Under the pieces are notes generated by a model. It was not told the DNA's origin. It made no database searches and worked only from the letters and a program-made list of their open reading frames with translations. From NCBI RefSeq assembly GCF_042186555.1, contig NC_133335.1, positions 177,407,419 through 177,471,418 of the forward strand: a stretch of DNA of 64,000 bases, given 5' to 3'. Of this stretch, positions 1 through 10,749 are shown one piece after another; position 1 is the stretch's first letter; the number at the start of each line of letters is the position of its first letter. Position numbers and translations under genes: made by a program. The DNA comes from Aquarana catesbeiana (lineage: Eukaryota > Chordata > Amphibia > Anura > Ranidae).

Positions 1-205
1 TTACAGTAAGTAACTAGATATCCATCAAGTATTTATTGATTGCGATGGGAGCATGCATTCATTTGTACGTATCCTCGGGTATCGTTGGAAGGCCCAAAGA
101 GCAAAGATATCTCTGAATCAGCTTTTGCTTTTCCACTAACTGATCAGTTGATAAAGGGGCTGATAGGTTATAGAGGGAAGAATAATACTCTCAAAAAAAA
201 CTTAT
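1..205 (-). pseudogene. L1-like ORF2 fragment (inter-domain region)
   Basis: The minus strand matches the L1 fragment at 17402-17605, which encodes a piece just upstream of the reverse transcriptase (residues like EKQKLIRRYLSSLGLP followed by PGPD). It is a tiny ORF2 relic cut by the window edge and followed by degraded TA-rich sequence. It marks the left edge of unit 1 as visible here. Confidence 0.6.
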
Positions 206-277
206 ATATACCACCTGAAGTGTATTATATACTGTACACCGCTGAATGCACTGTATATATAGGCTACACTGAATGCA

Positions 278-279
<2 letters not shown>

Positions 280-314
<35 letters not shown>
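280..314. repeat. (TA)n microsatellite
   Basis: Nearly uninterrupted TA dinucleotides. They flank the TIR element that begins at 315 and probably served as its target. Confidence 0.85.
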
Positions 315-315
<1 letters not shown>

Positions 316-813
316 TGTATTCATTGGTGTATAACACTCACTTTTTCACCATGAAAATTGGGTGCAAATAGTGTGTGCGTGTTATATGCCAATACTTCAA
401 TTTTAGCTGCCTTGTGGGGGACAGGGAGGGGGGCAGGATGAGCGCCATCAGATTAAATATTGTGAGAATCTCCTGCTTACTTGGCGGCCTCTGTAATAGG
501 AAGTTGCTGCATTAAAGGTAATGGTGAGGCTGCTGCATTGATGGCAATGGTGAGGTTGCTGCATTGATGACAATGGTGAGGCTGCTGCATTGATGGCAGT
601 GGTGAGGCTGCTGCATTGACGGCATTTGTGAGGCTGCAGATGGGCATTAATCAGGCTGCATTGATGGCAATGGTGAGGCTGCAGATGGGCACTGACCCTT
701 ATGTTGCTTAAATATTAAATCCTTATTACATTTTAATTTTTTTCCTGAAACTTCCCTCTTAAAATTAATGTGCGTGTTATACACCTGTGCGTGTTATACG
801 CCGATAAATACGG
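315..813. mobile_element. Small TIR element (MITE-like), unit 1 only
   Basis: About 27-bp imperfect terminal inverted repeats are visible: CTGTATTCATTGGTGTATAA at the left, and the reverse complement of the right end reads CCGTATTTATCGGCGTATAA. About 20 of 27 positions match. The motif GTGCGTGTTATA recurs near both ends. Both sides are TA repeats, so a TA-type target duplication cannot be told from the microsatellite. There is no coding capacity. The interior holds a short-period repeat at 515-690 built on GCTGCATTGATGGCAATGGT. The superfamily is not certain. Confidence 0.5.
515..690. repeat. Minisatellite (about 30-bp unit, GCTGCATTGATGGCAATGGT)
   Basis: Several imperfect tandem copies of a unit containing GCATTGATGGCAATGGTGAG lie inside the 315-813 TIR element. 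They are non-coding. Confidence 0.7.
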
Positions 814-837
814 ATATATATATATATATATATATTT

Positions 838-2472
838 TCAGCGAGGACAGAAAGTATTCAGAACCCCTTAAATTTTTCACTGTTTGTTATATTGCAGCCA
901 TTTGCTAAAATCATTCATTCAAAGTTCATTTTTTTTTCCTCCTTAATGTACACACAGCACCCCATATTGACAGAAAAACACAGAATTTTTGACATATTTT
1001 ACTTATTAAAAAAGAAAAACTGAAATATCACATGGTCCCAAGTATTCAGACCCTATGCTGTGACACTTATATATTTATCTCAGGTGCTGTCCATTTCTTC
1101 TGATCATCCTTGAGATGGTTCTACACCTTCATTTGAGTCCAGCTGTGTTTGATTATACTGGTTGGACTTAATTAGGAAAGCCACACACCTGTCTATATAA
1201 GACCTTACAGCTCACAGTGCATGTCAGAGCAAATGAGAATCATGAGGTCAAAGGAACTGCCTGAAGAGCTCAGAGACAGAATTGTGGCAAGGCACAGATC
1301 TGGCCAAGGTTACAAAAGATTCTGCTGCACTTAAGGTTCCTAAGAGCACAGTGACCTCCATAATCCTTAAATGGAAGACGTTTGGGACGACCAGAACCCT
1401 TCCTAGAGCTGGCCGTCCTGCCAAACTGAGCTATTGGGGGAGAAGAGCCTTGGTGAGAGAGGTAAAGAAGAACCCAAAGATCACTGTGGCTGAGCTCCAG
1501 AGATGCAGTCAGGAGATGGGAGAAAGTTGTAGAAAGTCAACCATCACTGCAGCCCTCCACCAATATGGGCTTTATGGCAGAGTGGCCTGACGGAAGCCTC
1601 TCCTCAGTGCAAGACACATGAAAGCCTGCATGGAGTTTGCTAAAAAACACCTGAAGGACTCCAAGATGGTGAGAAATAAGATTCTCTGGTCTGATGAGAC
1701 CAAGATAGAACTTTTTGGCCTTAATTCTAAGCGGTATGTGTGGAGAAAACCAGGCACTGCTCATCACCTGTCCAACACAGTCCCAACAGTGAAGCATGGT
1801 GGTGGCAGCATCATGCTGTGGGGGTGTTTTTCAGCTGCAGGGACAGGACGACTGGTTGCAATCGAGGGAAAGATTAATGCGGCCAAGTACAGGGGTATCC
1901 TGGACAAAAACCTTCTCCAGAGTGCTCAGGACCTCAGACTGGGCCGAAGGTTTACCTTCCAACAAGACAATGACCCTAAGCACACAGCTAAAATAACGAA
2001 GGAGTTGCTTCACAATAACTTGGTGACTGTTCTTGAAGGGCCCAGCCAGAGCCCTGACTTAAACTCAATTGAGCATCTCGGGAGAGCCCTAAAAATGTCT
2101 GTCCACCAACGTTTACCATCCAACCTGACAAAACTGGAGAGGATCTGCAAGCAGGAATGGCAGAGGATCCCCAAATCCAGGCGTGAAAAACTTGTTGCAT
2201 CTTTCCCAAAAAGACTCATGGCTGTATTAGATCAAAAGGGTGCTTCTACTAAATACTGAGCAAAGGGTCTGAATACTTAGGACCATGTGATATTTCAGTT
2301 TTTCTTTTTTAATAAATCTGCAAAAATGTCAACAATTCTGTTTTTCTGTCAATATGGGATGCTGTGTGTACATTAATGAGGAAAAAAAATGAACTTAAAT
2401 GATTTTAGCAAATGGCTGCAATATAACGAAGAGTGAAAAATTTAAGGAGGTGTGAATACTTTCCGTCCCCAC

Positions 2473-2473
<1 letters not shown>
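838..2473 (+). mobile_element. Tc1/mariner element, unit 1 copy
   Basis: About 1.64 kb with long inverted ends. The left begins CAGCGAGGACAGAAAGTATT and the right, reverse-complemented, begins AGTGGGGACGGAAAGTATTC. Internal repeats of the AAAGTATTCAGACCC type fit the IR/DR arrangement of vertebrate Tc1 elements. TA repeats flank both ends, consistent with TA target use. It carries one transposase pseudogene. The same insertion is present in unit 2 (17864-19494), so it predates the duplication. Confidence 0.92.
1243..2259 (+). pseudogene. Tc1 transposase pseudogene (DD34E), unit 1
   Basis: The start ATG at 1243 reads MRSKELPEELRDRIVARHRS, then the frame shifts near 1312. The paired helix-turn-helix region follows (KVPKSTVTSIILKWK, then the GRPAKLS linker). 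An in-frame TGA at about 1588 breaks the protein after GLYGRVA. The catalytic core is readable: WSDETK (first D), QQDNDPKHT (second D) and SIEHLGRALK (E, 34 residues later). Length matches the usual 340 aa. Vertebrate Tc1 copies are normally inactivated this way. Its stop differs from the one in the unit 2 copy. Confidence 0.93.

Positions 2474-2543
<70 letters not shown>
2474..2543. repeat. (TA)n microsatellite
   Basis: About 70 bp of TA repeats directly right of the Tc1 terminus, separating it from a second Tc1-like end. Sense translations of such tracts (IYIYIY) are artefacts. Confidence 0.9.
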
Positions 2544-2548
<5 letters not shown>

Positions 2549-2655
2549 TATCTCACAAAAGTGAGTACACCAGCCATTAATATCTAAACCACTGGCAACA
2601 AAAGTGAGTACACCCCTAACTGAAAAATTCCAAATTGGGCCCAATTATGTGGGGG
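2544..2655. mobile_element. Tc1-like terminal fragment (second family)
   Basis: Contains CAGTATCTCACAAAAGTGAG followed by a second AAAAGTGAGTACACCCCT direct repeat and CAAATTGGGCCCAATTA. This is the outer and inner direct-repeat end of a common vertebrate Tc1-like family (recognition from memory). The transposase-bearing interior is missing and G-rich repeat follows immediately. The same fragment occurs at 19563-19675. Confidence 0.65.
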
Positions 2656-3370
2656 CAGTCTTTTACCAAGGATTGGGGGAGGGGGGTCTGCTGGAAGGGA
2701 GAACTTGAAGGAGAGGATATGTGCTAGAGTGAGGATTTTTGCTGGGAGGGGGATTTGGAGGTGGGAGGGCAGAATTTGTCCTGGAGTGTTTTGAAGAGGG
2801 GGAAGAAGGGTTTGTGATGGAGGGGTGGGGTGGCTTTGTGCTAGCAGCGGAGAGAGGATTTGTGCTGGGAGGGGATTTGGGGGTGGGGTATTTGTGCTAG
2901 GATGAGGAGTTGTAAAGGGAGGGGGCATTTGGGGGGTGGAAGAAGATTTGTGCTTGGAAAGGGGATTTGGGGAGATGATTTATGCTAAAAGTGGAGAAAG
3001 GATTTACGCTGGGGGGAGGAGGATCTGTGCAAAAATAGGGATTGGGGGAATTTTTGCTTGGGGGGGGGAGAATGTTTGCTGGGAAAATACATTTGGGGGG
3101 GTTGTTGTGTTGGGAAGGGGGATTAGATTAGTGAGGGAAAGAAGATTTGTGCTGGGGGATTTGGAGAGGGGAAATTGGGTGGGAGATGATTTGTGCTATA
3201 ATGGGGGGTTGTGTTGGGACAGAGGATTTGGGAGGTTGAAAAGGATTTATTCTGAGAGGGGTACTGGGGAGAAGGAGGGTTTTTACTTTGTGGGGGAACT
3301 TCATGTTGGGAGGGGGGATTTGCTTGGGAGAATTTGTTCTGGGAGGGGAGAGAGGATTTGTACTGGGGCG
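2656..3370. repeat. G-rich minisatellite (GGGAGGGGATTTGTGCTGG type)
   Basis: About 700 bp of degenerate units of roughly 20-30 bp around GGATTTGTGCTGGGAGGGG, strongly purine-skewed on the plus strand. No coding signal; open frames across it (2584-2928 minus, 2936-3373 plus) come from composition. The many G runs could form G-quadruplexes. The unit 2 copy (19676-20272) is shorter by about 100 bp. Confidence 0.8.
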
Positions 3371-3914
3371 TGAGTATTCAAATTAGCGTTTTGTTATATT
3401 GTTTTGCAGAGGAGGAAGTGGGTAAAGTGTAGGAAGATATTGCTTGCACTATTTTTTTTTTTTTGTACTCATGATTCCTACTGCATGCATTACACACTCC
3501 TGACCCCTGCATTCTGTGAATAACACTCATGTCCCCTGTATTCTGTGCATTACAGACTCCTGGACCCTGCTCTCTGTGTGCCATGTATTCAGGGCCGGCC
3601 CTACCATGGGGCCCGATGGAGCCATGGTTCCAGGTGGCACATTCAGGGGGGCGGCAAATTGCCGCCCACCAGCCAGCCTGCTCCACTGCGGATCCCACTG
3701 GGAGGATCCGCAGAGAAAGGTCCCCCATTGGATACTGTCCGCCCTGTACTGCGCAGGCGCAGCGCTTGCGCAGTATGGAGGACAAAAGAGACGCCGAAAG
3801 TCTCTGAACATGAACAGCTGTTCATGAGCTCTACATGGTGCCTGCGCTTCAGAGTACATTGTGCCACATGCTCCCGCTGTTGATGTTTGGAGACTTTCGG
3901 CGTCTCCTTTGTCA

Positions 3915-4275
3915 AGTGACAATCCGAAATGTGTGGCAGGTGGCGCTGTGGCAAGTGACAATCCGCAATGTGTGGCAGGTGGAGTCGTGGCAAGTGACAA
4001 TCCGCAATGTGTGGCAGGTGGCGTCGTGGCAAGTGACAATTCGCAATGTGAGGCAAGTGGCGTTGTGGCAATCCGCAATGTGTGGTGGGTGGCGTTGTGG
4101 CAAGTGACAATACGCAATGTTTTGCAGGTGGCGTCATGGCAAGTGACAATCCACAATGTGTGGCAGGTGGCGTCGTGACAATCTGCAATGTGTGGCAGGT
4201 GGCGCGTGGCAAGTGATAATCCGCAATGTGAGGCAGGTGACGTCGTGGCAAGTGACAATCCGCATCTGAAGGCAG
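3915..4275. repeat. Minisatellite, about 39-bp unit (AAGTGACAATCCGCAATGTG)
   Basis: Roughly nine tandem copies of GGCAAGTGACAATCCGCAAT plus TGTGGCAGGTGGCGTCG, with small internal losses. It lies inside the hAT-N element. Peptide-like repeats in three frames (QVTIRNVWQVASW) follow from the 39-bp period being divisible by three. Confidence 0.85.
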
Positions 4276-4389
4276 GTGACGTTGGCAAGTGACACGCTCA
4301 GGGCTCCCACTGATTCGACATTATGGTGAGTTGAACTATTTTATTTTATATAACAATGTAATAATAGAAATATTGCACTTCAATAATTT

Positions 4390-4535
4390 TTTTTGCGATA
4401 TGACACTGCATCGCTTTAACTGACAATTGCGCGGTCGTGCGACGTTGCACCCAAACAAAATTTACGTCCTTTTTTTTCCACAAATAGAGCTTTCTTTTGG
4501 TGGTATTTTATCACCTCTGCGGTTTGTATTTTTAC
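4390..4535. repeat. Fragment of the CCACTTCC/TTAA repeat family
   Basis: CACAAATAGAGCTTTCTTTT followed by GGTGGTATTTTATCACCTCTGCGG is the complement of sequence at 13895-13935 and 57070-57110 near the right end of the TTAA-flanked elements. Nested inside the hAT-N interior. Confidence 0.7.
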
Positions 4536-4760
4536 AGGTCCTCTTTATACTCCTTTACATGTATAGAGCCATGACAGGTCCTCTTTATACTTCTATATAC
4601 ATGTATAGAGCCATGACAGGTCCACTTGAGTTACCATGATATAAAATAATGGATGTAGGGGCATTTTGGTGGGCGTGATTTTTTTTTTTTGTGGGGGGGG
4701 GGCAGCATTTCATTCTTGGTACCAGGCAGCACAATGTCTTGGGCCGGCACTGCATGTATT

Positions 4761-5535
4761 CCTAAAAAAAGTACTGACTACAGCTCTCTCTACATTACAT
4801 ACTCCTTCCTAGAACACACCCTGGAGCCCTGCAGCCTGCGCTACATAAATCTGACACTGACTGCGGCACTCCCCGACCCTGTGCTCTGCCTTGAACACTC
4901 CTGCACTATATACACAATACTGTACATTGTATTCTTCTCACCAAAATCTTATTGTCTCTAAAATGGCTGGTTGCTATGCAGTCCCTGATTGTTTTAATGA
5001 AGTTCTTCTTTAAGGTAGGCTCAGACAAAGCAATCAAAGCATATTGTATAGGTACGAGGAAGCCTGGATTTTGTTTAACACCTTAAGCCTCTCCCACTGG
5101 TAAGACTTTGGTCACACCCACATTTTGCCCCAGCGTGCTATGCGCAACACTTGACGGTCAGGTCACTCCTTCCCTCAAGTGTCCCTCATTCTGAAGTTAA
5201 AATGTTGGGAGGTATGCAATCAAGCATGCTAAGTCATTTGATTGGCTGTCTTCAGCCTACCAGCTTCTTGCTGAGGTAGCCATATTAATATTAAAACTCA
5301 CACATGGAAGCAGACCAGGTGACTAAGGATGCTGCATTACACTTGCTGGGTCTGTGCAACTCACAGATTCCACCCTAGTTCTGGCCTAGTACAGCTGGGA
5401 TTAATATTTCAACTTTAAGGATCCCAGAATGGGAAGAACAAGTGATCCACAGGGGGCAACTTATTATAAAACAGGACTTTAGAAAAAGGTGATCTTTTAT
5501 GTCTGCCAGCCACTCTTTTCCCTCCAGCTTGACAC
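4761..5535. other. Non-coding repeat-derived spacer
   Basis: Continues the degenerate CATTACACACTCCTGxCCCTGC-type short repeats that also precede the hAT-N insertion (3480-3580), then non-coding sequence shared with unit 2. No gene, RNA or convincing element boundary seen. Position about 4990 is the empty site of the unit 2 fold-back insertion. Confidence 0.5.
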
Positions 5536-7198
5536 ATGGAAATTGTCATCACTCCTCAGTCAAAAGCAGTTATTGCTGCCTTAGTAAATGAGCATGGGAT
5601 AGCACCAGGGTCACCACAGTTGTTTTATACTGCTTCCTGTTTTACCTGTTACCAACAGGATCAGATTTTGTCCTTGCTGGGAGCCTCTGACACGTCTCCA
5701 GCAGAGTACCCAGCACCGCGTGTTTGGCGGGCACACCCCCCGGAGCACTTTAGCTTTTCTCTTTTCCCCTGAGCTCAGCACCACTCTGAATGGAATGGAA
5801 TGGACCCTCCAGCCCAGCCAGCTCAGCCTCCACTGGCTAGCTCCGGTGTGCGTGCTGGGAGGAATCCCCACCATGAGCGGAGCTCTGTGGGACGGGGACA
5901 TAGCCCTGTATTGTCCCCGGTCCCCGCTCGACAGAGGAATCTAGAGAATGCGGCCGCCTCTCATTCAGCTGTGTCGGGGAGAGAGGCGGCTCAGCATGGG
6001 AGAGCCTGTCCTGCGGGTTCCAACCAGTCAGGCAGAGCGGCCAGAAACCCCCTCACCTCCAGACCCAGGCCTTCTCAACAGTGCTCGGGAGTCGGCAATA
6101 GCAGCAGGTCCCCTGCCAGTGGAGGGGTAAAGAGGAGACAACCAGTAGAGAGGTGCAGGAGGGACAGTGAGCAGCCTGGGCCTTCTGTGGTCTGCGCGGC
6201 TGCGTCGGACCTTTGGCTTCCGAAGGATCAGTAGGATTTCTCGCGGTCTGAGGAGGGGCTCCGAAGATGGGGACACTCTGCTGCGGTCAGTGACGGTGGA
6301 TTACAGATCTGCGGCTGTGGGGTCTGGTCCTGGTCAGCCTGGTAAGTCCATGTCTAATTCTATCTCTTCTTTACAGCTTGCTTTGTCCTCAGTATTTGGG
6401 GTTAGGGCAGGTCAGGGCCCTGGGTCTGGTTCAGGTATCTCGACCCCTCCAGTAGTCAGGGCCCCCCTCGCCCCCGCCCTGGTGGCGCACCCAGGGCCCG
6501 TTGTGCCAGCCGATGTGACAGCCATCCATGATTTTTTGGTTGGCCTGCGTGCGGTTCGATGCAGGCTCTGCTTTGAGCTCCACGCCGGTGGCGGCTTGGG
6601 TTCAGGGTCTGCAAGGGTCTGGGCAGGCTGTGTGCCGGGTTCCGGCAGTTTCTGCGACTGCGTTGGGTCAGGCTCAAGTATCTGCAGTGACGTCGGGGGA
6701 CGCAGCTGCTTCAGGAATGCAGGGAAGACCTCATCGGACTCGTTGAGGGATGTTAGTAAATGTACGGACATGGTTCGCCTGGCCGATTCAGCCAAATGCG
6801 AGGTGTATATCTGTTTTGAGAGTCCGTTGGGTGCACATCTTAAATCTGAGGTGCGGGACAAAATTTGGCAGGGGGGATTATGTGGAGATTTTCACATTTT
6901 TACCCCTAGAGAAGTTTAATCTGGATAGGATTAAACCTAAAGAATCCAAGAAGGAGGATGAGGAAAAGCGCCGCAACCGTTTGATCCCACGGGCAATTAG
7001 TAATTGGCTCCAGGCCTTCGCCATTTTTGCGAGTGTTATTGGGGAAAAATCTCCTGAGAATTGTTCTCCCTTTTTTGTTATCTGGGTGTCATTAGTGAGG
7101 CCCATAGAGTGTATGGGGGCATGGCTTGACTGCACTATGACGAACAGTTTCGTCAACGGAAGGCTATTCGGCCGTCTTTACGCTGGGATCATAAGGTC
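5536..7198 (+). pseudogene. DIRS-type gag-like fragment, unit 1
   Basis: A 5' leader and Pro/Ser-rich N-terminal region (MDPPAQPAQPPLASSG) lead to a conserved block: PLEKFNLDRIKPKESKKEDE, LIPRAISNWLQAFAIFASVI, then in another frame YGGMAWL and YDEQFRQRKAIRPSLRWDHK. I recognise this block as the ORF1/gag-like protein next to the tyrosine-recombinase retrotransposons (DIRS) of amphibians. It is broken by several frameshifts. RT, RNase H and recombinase are absent because the sequence ends at the lone hAT terminus at 7199. About 840 bp of 5' region present in unit 2 is deleted near 5660. Confidence 0.65.
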
Positions 7199-7346
7199 TA
7201 GGGATGGGCTTTATGTTCGGGTCGAACACGAGTTCGACTCGAACATTGGCTGTTCGCCCGTTCGCCAAACAGCGAACAATTTGGGGTGTTCCGGGCAAAT
7301 TCGAAAGCCGCGGAACACCCTTTAAAAGTCTATGGGAGAAATCAAA
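7199..7346. mobile_element. Lone hAT terminus (TAGGGATGGGC), unit 1
   Basis: Starts TAGGGATGGGCTTTATGTTC and continues with GTTCGACTCGAACA and GTTCGCCCGTTCGCC. It parallels the inverted right end of the large hAT (reverse complement of 54567 inward), so it belongs to a related hAT family. It cuts the DIRS gag frame just after RWDHK. No partner end is seen; it passes into Harbinger-A sequence at about 7346. Confidence 0.6.
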
Positions 7347-7556
7347 AATTCATTCTCTGCACAAACAAAAGAACAACAACTCAAATCATAATTTTCCAAA
7401 TAAACAAAAGGAAAATGACAAATGGTAGGGTTGAAAATTTCCAGCCCAGTGGGCTTGTTGGGGGTGTTGGGGCTGCAATTTCCACCGTCCGCCATGCTGC
7501 TGTGGTGGTTGGGGTGGCTGTGGTGTCTCTGGAGGTGGTGGATTGTGCTCCAATTC

Positions 7557-8540
7557 TCATATGTGGGTTTTTGGGGTAATTTGGCCCCTCCTCGCTTTGT
7601 TGAGGAGCTGCAGGATCATCTCCTCGTACATACTGCGTTGGTCCTCCTCCATATCCTTCAGTTTATTGGCAGTCATGCATCCAAATGCCTCCTGTGCATC
7701 TGGTGCCATGCTAATGGCACTTGTTACATGCCTGAGGAAGGCAGCCGCAGCGTCATCCAAATTTCTTGTTTTCCTGGCCCTTTTAGTTGGAGGGCATGGG
7801 GGAGAAATCTGGGACTAAATCTGGCTGCTGGGCAGGGGCTCCTCCTGACCGAGACTTTCCTGTGTATAAAAATGGGACATATTTTTTGGTGTTTGGTCAT
7901 CAATCACACACAATTTTGAGCTCATGACTGTTGCAAATTGAATGTTAACAAATAGAAAAGACTATCATTCTGACCCCAGCATTTTTCATTCTTTTGCCAA
8001 TCATTTTTGGCCACTACAATCTATTGATATGTAAACCACTTTGTTAAGGCAGAAATTTGGGATCAATAGCGTCTAGTTAACATCATTATATTTTTGTCTG
8101 CAAATATGTTCAACAATGCTATACCTGGGTCAAGCTGGGCTCCTCCACATCTTCTTCCTGTGTAGAAGGACCAGGGTGGACCTCAGAAGCGTTGAAAGTG
8201 ATGGGGTGGTTCGCTTTGGTCTGACAAAAAATGCAGGCTGTTGTAGTACCACAGCTTGGGGACATGTATCATCTGCTGCTGCTCCTGATCTCTGGGATTC
8301 CAAGACCTTCTTGCGCTCCCTATTATATGTACTATGCAGGCTACCAATTTTGGCCTTCAAATAATTGGTGTCTACTGTGGTATACATAGGCTTCACCAAT
8401 TCCAACAGTTTCTCCATCGCTACCTTCCTCTTGATTTTATTGGAGTAATCCCTACTTTTAACTTGCCATAGACATGGCATCTCCCAGTACTGCTGGATAA
8501 ATTTGGGCAAAAAATATGGGGCTGTGAATTTATCCACCAT
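7557..8540 (-). pseudogene. MADF-domain gene of Harbinger-A, unit 1
   Basis: Exon 1 starts at ATG 8540, right after a CAG acceptor. It reads MVDKFTAPY and then the MADF domain: FIQQYWEMPCLWQVKSRDYS, KIKRKVAMEKLLELVKPMYT, YLKAKIGSLHSTYNRERKKV. A one-base loss near 8200 shifts the frame relative to unit 2, where the residues TLNASEVHPGPSTQEED remain open to a GTATAG-type donor. Exon 2 (about 7560-7856) ends with a BESS-like helix (CMTANKLKDMEEDQRSMYEE). MADF proteins are DNA-binding adaptors and accompany some PIF/Harbinger transposons. It is divergent from the SANT gene, with about 260 bp between them. Confidence 0.8.
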
Positions 8541-8800
8541 TTTGCCTGCAATACACAAGACAAACCCTAATGTCAATCTATAAGCAGTATAGGTCACTAA
8601 CCACTGATGCCCCAATTTCCAATTGTACCTTCCTTTTAGCTTTCCTTTTGGCGATGTTGATCGTTCGTCCTCCACTCCCAGATCGTTCCTACGGCCGTTA
8701 CATCGACCCCACGTTATGGCTTTATATACACCGTGCATGCGTGAAACTCCGCCCCTGTCCTTCTTTCTAGTGTATTGCCCACCTCTTCTCTTTCGGGGCA
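8541..8800. promoter_or_regulatory. Divergent promoter region between MADF and SANT genes (Harbinger-A1)
   Basis: The roughly 260 bp between the opposing start codons hold GC-rich stretches (GATCGTTCCTACGGCCGTTA) and TATATA near 8724, plus a 5' untranslated splice acceptor for MADF. The same divergent spacing occurs in Harbinger-B (45004-45291), which supports a shared promoter. Exact start sites cannot be read. Confidence 0.45.
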
Positions 8801-9997
8801 GTGGGAGAGCAAATAGCGGCGAGACAGCAGGTGTGTGCTGAGAGCAGCAATGAGGAAAGCCCAGAGCAAGACACTTCCAGATCCAGGATGAGATATAAGG
8901 CCTCAAATATGTCGTTTGAAGAAATGGTGGACATCTTAGTGAGGACAGACTATGATGAGAATCATGGATCTTACAGAAACCCAAATGCCAGAAAGGCTAA
9001 GACCATGGCTAAAGTTGTGAGAAGTCTGCACAGGAATTTTGGGGTACGACGATCCAAGGATCAGTTGAGAAAACGCTGGTCAGACCTTAAATTGAGAATG
9101 GAAGATTAGTATAAAAAGATCAGGAAAGTGCTAAGAAAAACTAAGTATTTGTCCTGTGTTCCTATTATTATTACTTTCATGCTGGTCCATGTTCTTTTCT
9201 TTACTGTTCCACAGTTTAAAATGCCAAGTTTAATTTTCGTGGACACAGGAATGGTTTGCGGGACTTTAAACATCGTTCGTTCGACCACTAATACTTCGTT
9301 TTTGGGAGATGCAGGTTAAATGCATTTGTTATGGCCTATTTTGAATAAAATAAGTTCATTAGAGCACCCTTGTTATGGTGTCTCATGCAGGTGCTCCAGT
9401 GGATCCTAGGGGTATCTCCGTGTGTGAAACTTGCACAAAACAGGTAAGTATTCCTGCTTTTGAAAGGGAAAAAAATCATGTATTCAGCTTAGAACTCTGC
9501 CAAAACAGACAATTGGAAGACACTTCCAAACAATGTTTCATATTACTATTTCTAGCCTAACATATCTGTCTGCTAAGTATACTTTTTTTGTAATCACATA
9601 GGGGAGAAAAGAAAAGGGACATCTAAGCTGTGTGTGGACACCAGTAACCCAGCACCTCCTGAAGATACAGAAAGTCAACTCACCACACACCCTGAAGATG
9701 TTGATGCTGATGTGCAGGAAGTACTGTGTGAAGTTCTCGAAATGGTGTCGACCACAGGTCAGTGTCTGGGACCACAGCTTCAAGTAATAGATGGATGCCT
9801 GCATATCTCTAATACATGGTGTTTTTTTTATTTTTAGGTAATGTGGATGTTGTAGAAGAACAAAATCACTTCAGCAGTGCAAGTGCACAAATACCAAGCT
9901 CTTGGTTTGCAATAGGGCATTGGAGAAAATGAAAGAAAACATCCATGATGTACAAAACAGAGTTATCAACATCATTGATATTTTAACGAAAATTTGA
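8801..9997 (+). pseudogene. SANT/Myb-like gene of Harbinger-A, unit 1
   Basis: Exon 1 encodes an acidic/serine N-terminus (SSNEESPEQDTSRSR) and a SANT/Myb-type domain: MSFEEMVDILVRTDYDENHG, RKAKTMAKVVRSLHRNFGVR, RSKDQLRKRWSDLK. An in-frame TAG at 9107-9109 cuts it; unit 2 reads through. The exon 1 donor, GTAAGT in Harbinger-B, is CTAAGT here. Downstream blocks match B: an exon-like piece at 9387-9443 (VCETCTKQ), an acidic exon at about 9602-9755 (PEDTESQLTTHPEDVDADVQ) and a last exon from 9839. A roughly 38-bp insertion disrupts the last exon. It is the DNA-binding helper gene of Harbinger transposons. Confidence 0.8.
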
Positions 9998-10263
9998 AAA
10001 ACAAACATGTTTTATTTTTGTCGCTATGTTGTACATGTGTTTGTAAATTTTTTAATTGATTACATTTGTGTGGCTTCATGCCCAGATGTCTATTGAAGTT
10101 ACACCTGAAATTGGAAAAAGTAGTGCAGGAACTACTTTTGCAAATTGTGGTGCCGCTTAATCAGTGTCGTACTAACTGGAACAGTGCCATTGTCTCAAAT
10201 AGGCTGCTACTTTTCATGTGATTTTATCTTTCAAATCACATGACAAATCGCTCCAATGTGAAC

Positions 10264-10525
10264 CTAGGCTTTATAGTGTCTGAGGTCAGTGTTTAGCCAC
10301 TCCACTTCTCTAGGTGCACTACCAGGTCCTGTTTTCTTTATTTTCCACAGGCTAAAAACTACTGTGTGAATTACTAACCTCAAAAATGACATCATCACCT
10401 GTCTGAGGTCAGTGTTTAGCCACTCCACATCTCTAGGTGCACCACCAGGTCCTGTTTTCTTTATTTTCCACAGGCTAAAAAGGACTGTGTGAATTACTAA
10501 CCTCAAAAATGACATCATCACCTGT
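10264..10525. repeat. Tandem duplication of about 117-130 bp
   Basis: Two adjacent near-identical copies of GTCTGAGGTCAGTGTTTAGC through AATGACATCATCACCTG. Also present in unit 2 (30480-30730), so it predates the segmental duplication. The minus-strand open frame across it simply repeats itself. Confidence 0.9.
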
Positions 10526-10749
10526 GCCAAAAAGAAAAAATATAGAAAACATGACCTAGAAATGCATGTGGAGAAGGAGAGTTGTCAAACACTGCCCTAA
10601 CTAATGATTTAATTGTAATCTTTATGTGTTTTTAAGAATCGTAAAGCCAAAAATTGAAGATGTACACAAATTGGGCCACAACATTCTGAATTTTCTCATG
10701 ATCCCATGCCTAAAATGTGTGTCTTTCCATACATCTAGTTTGCTAAAGT

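Larger units (their letters stand above)
3590..4752. mobile_element. Non-autonomous hAT element (CAGGGCCGGCCC ends), unit 1
   Basis: Termini are CAGGGCCGGCCC at the left and GGGCCGGCACTG at the right, which are inverted repeats. An exact 8-bp direct repeat, CATGTATT, flanks the element (3582-3589 and 4753-4760), as expected for hAT. The interior has no transposase. It contains an inverted repeat around 3780-3916 (GAGACGCCGAAAGTCTC with its complement), a minisatellite (3915-4275) and a piece of another repeat (4390-4535). The copy at 20489-21699 is the duplicated version. Confidence 0.85.

Noticed and set aside
2936..3373. 145-aa Gly-rich ORF
   Set aside because: Low-complexity G-rich minisatellite; no start context or conserved residues.
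3527..4288. 253-aa minus-strand ORF and its unit 2 counterpart (20426-21217)
   Set aside because: Crosses the 39-bp minisatellite of the hAT-N element; repeated HIADCHLPRRHLP peptides come from the repeat, with no domain.
6167..6919. 250-aa ORF as a possible host gene
   Set aside because: It overlaps the frame-broken DIRS gag-like region and is repeated in unit 2; the conserved peptides shift between frames, typical of a decayed element.
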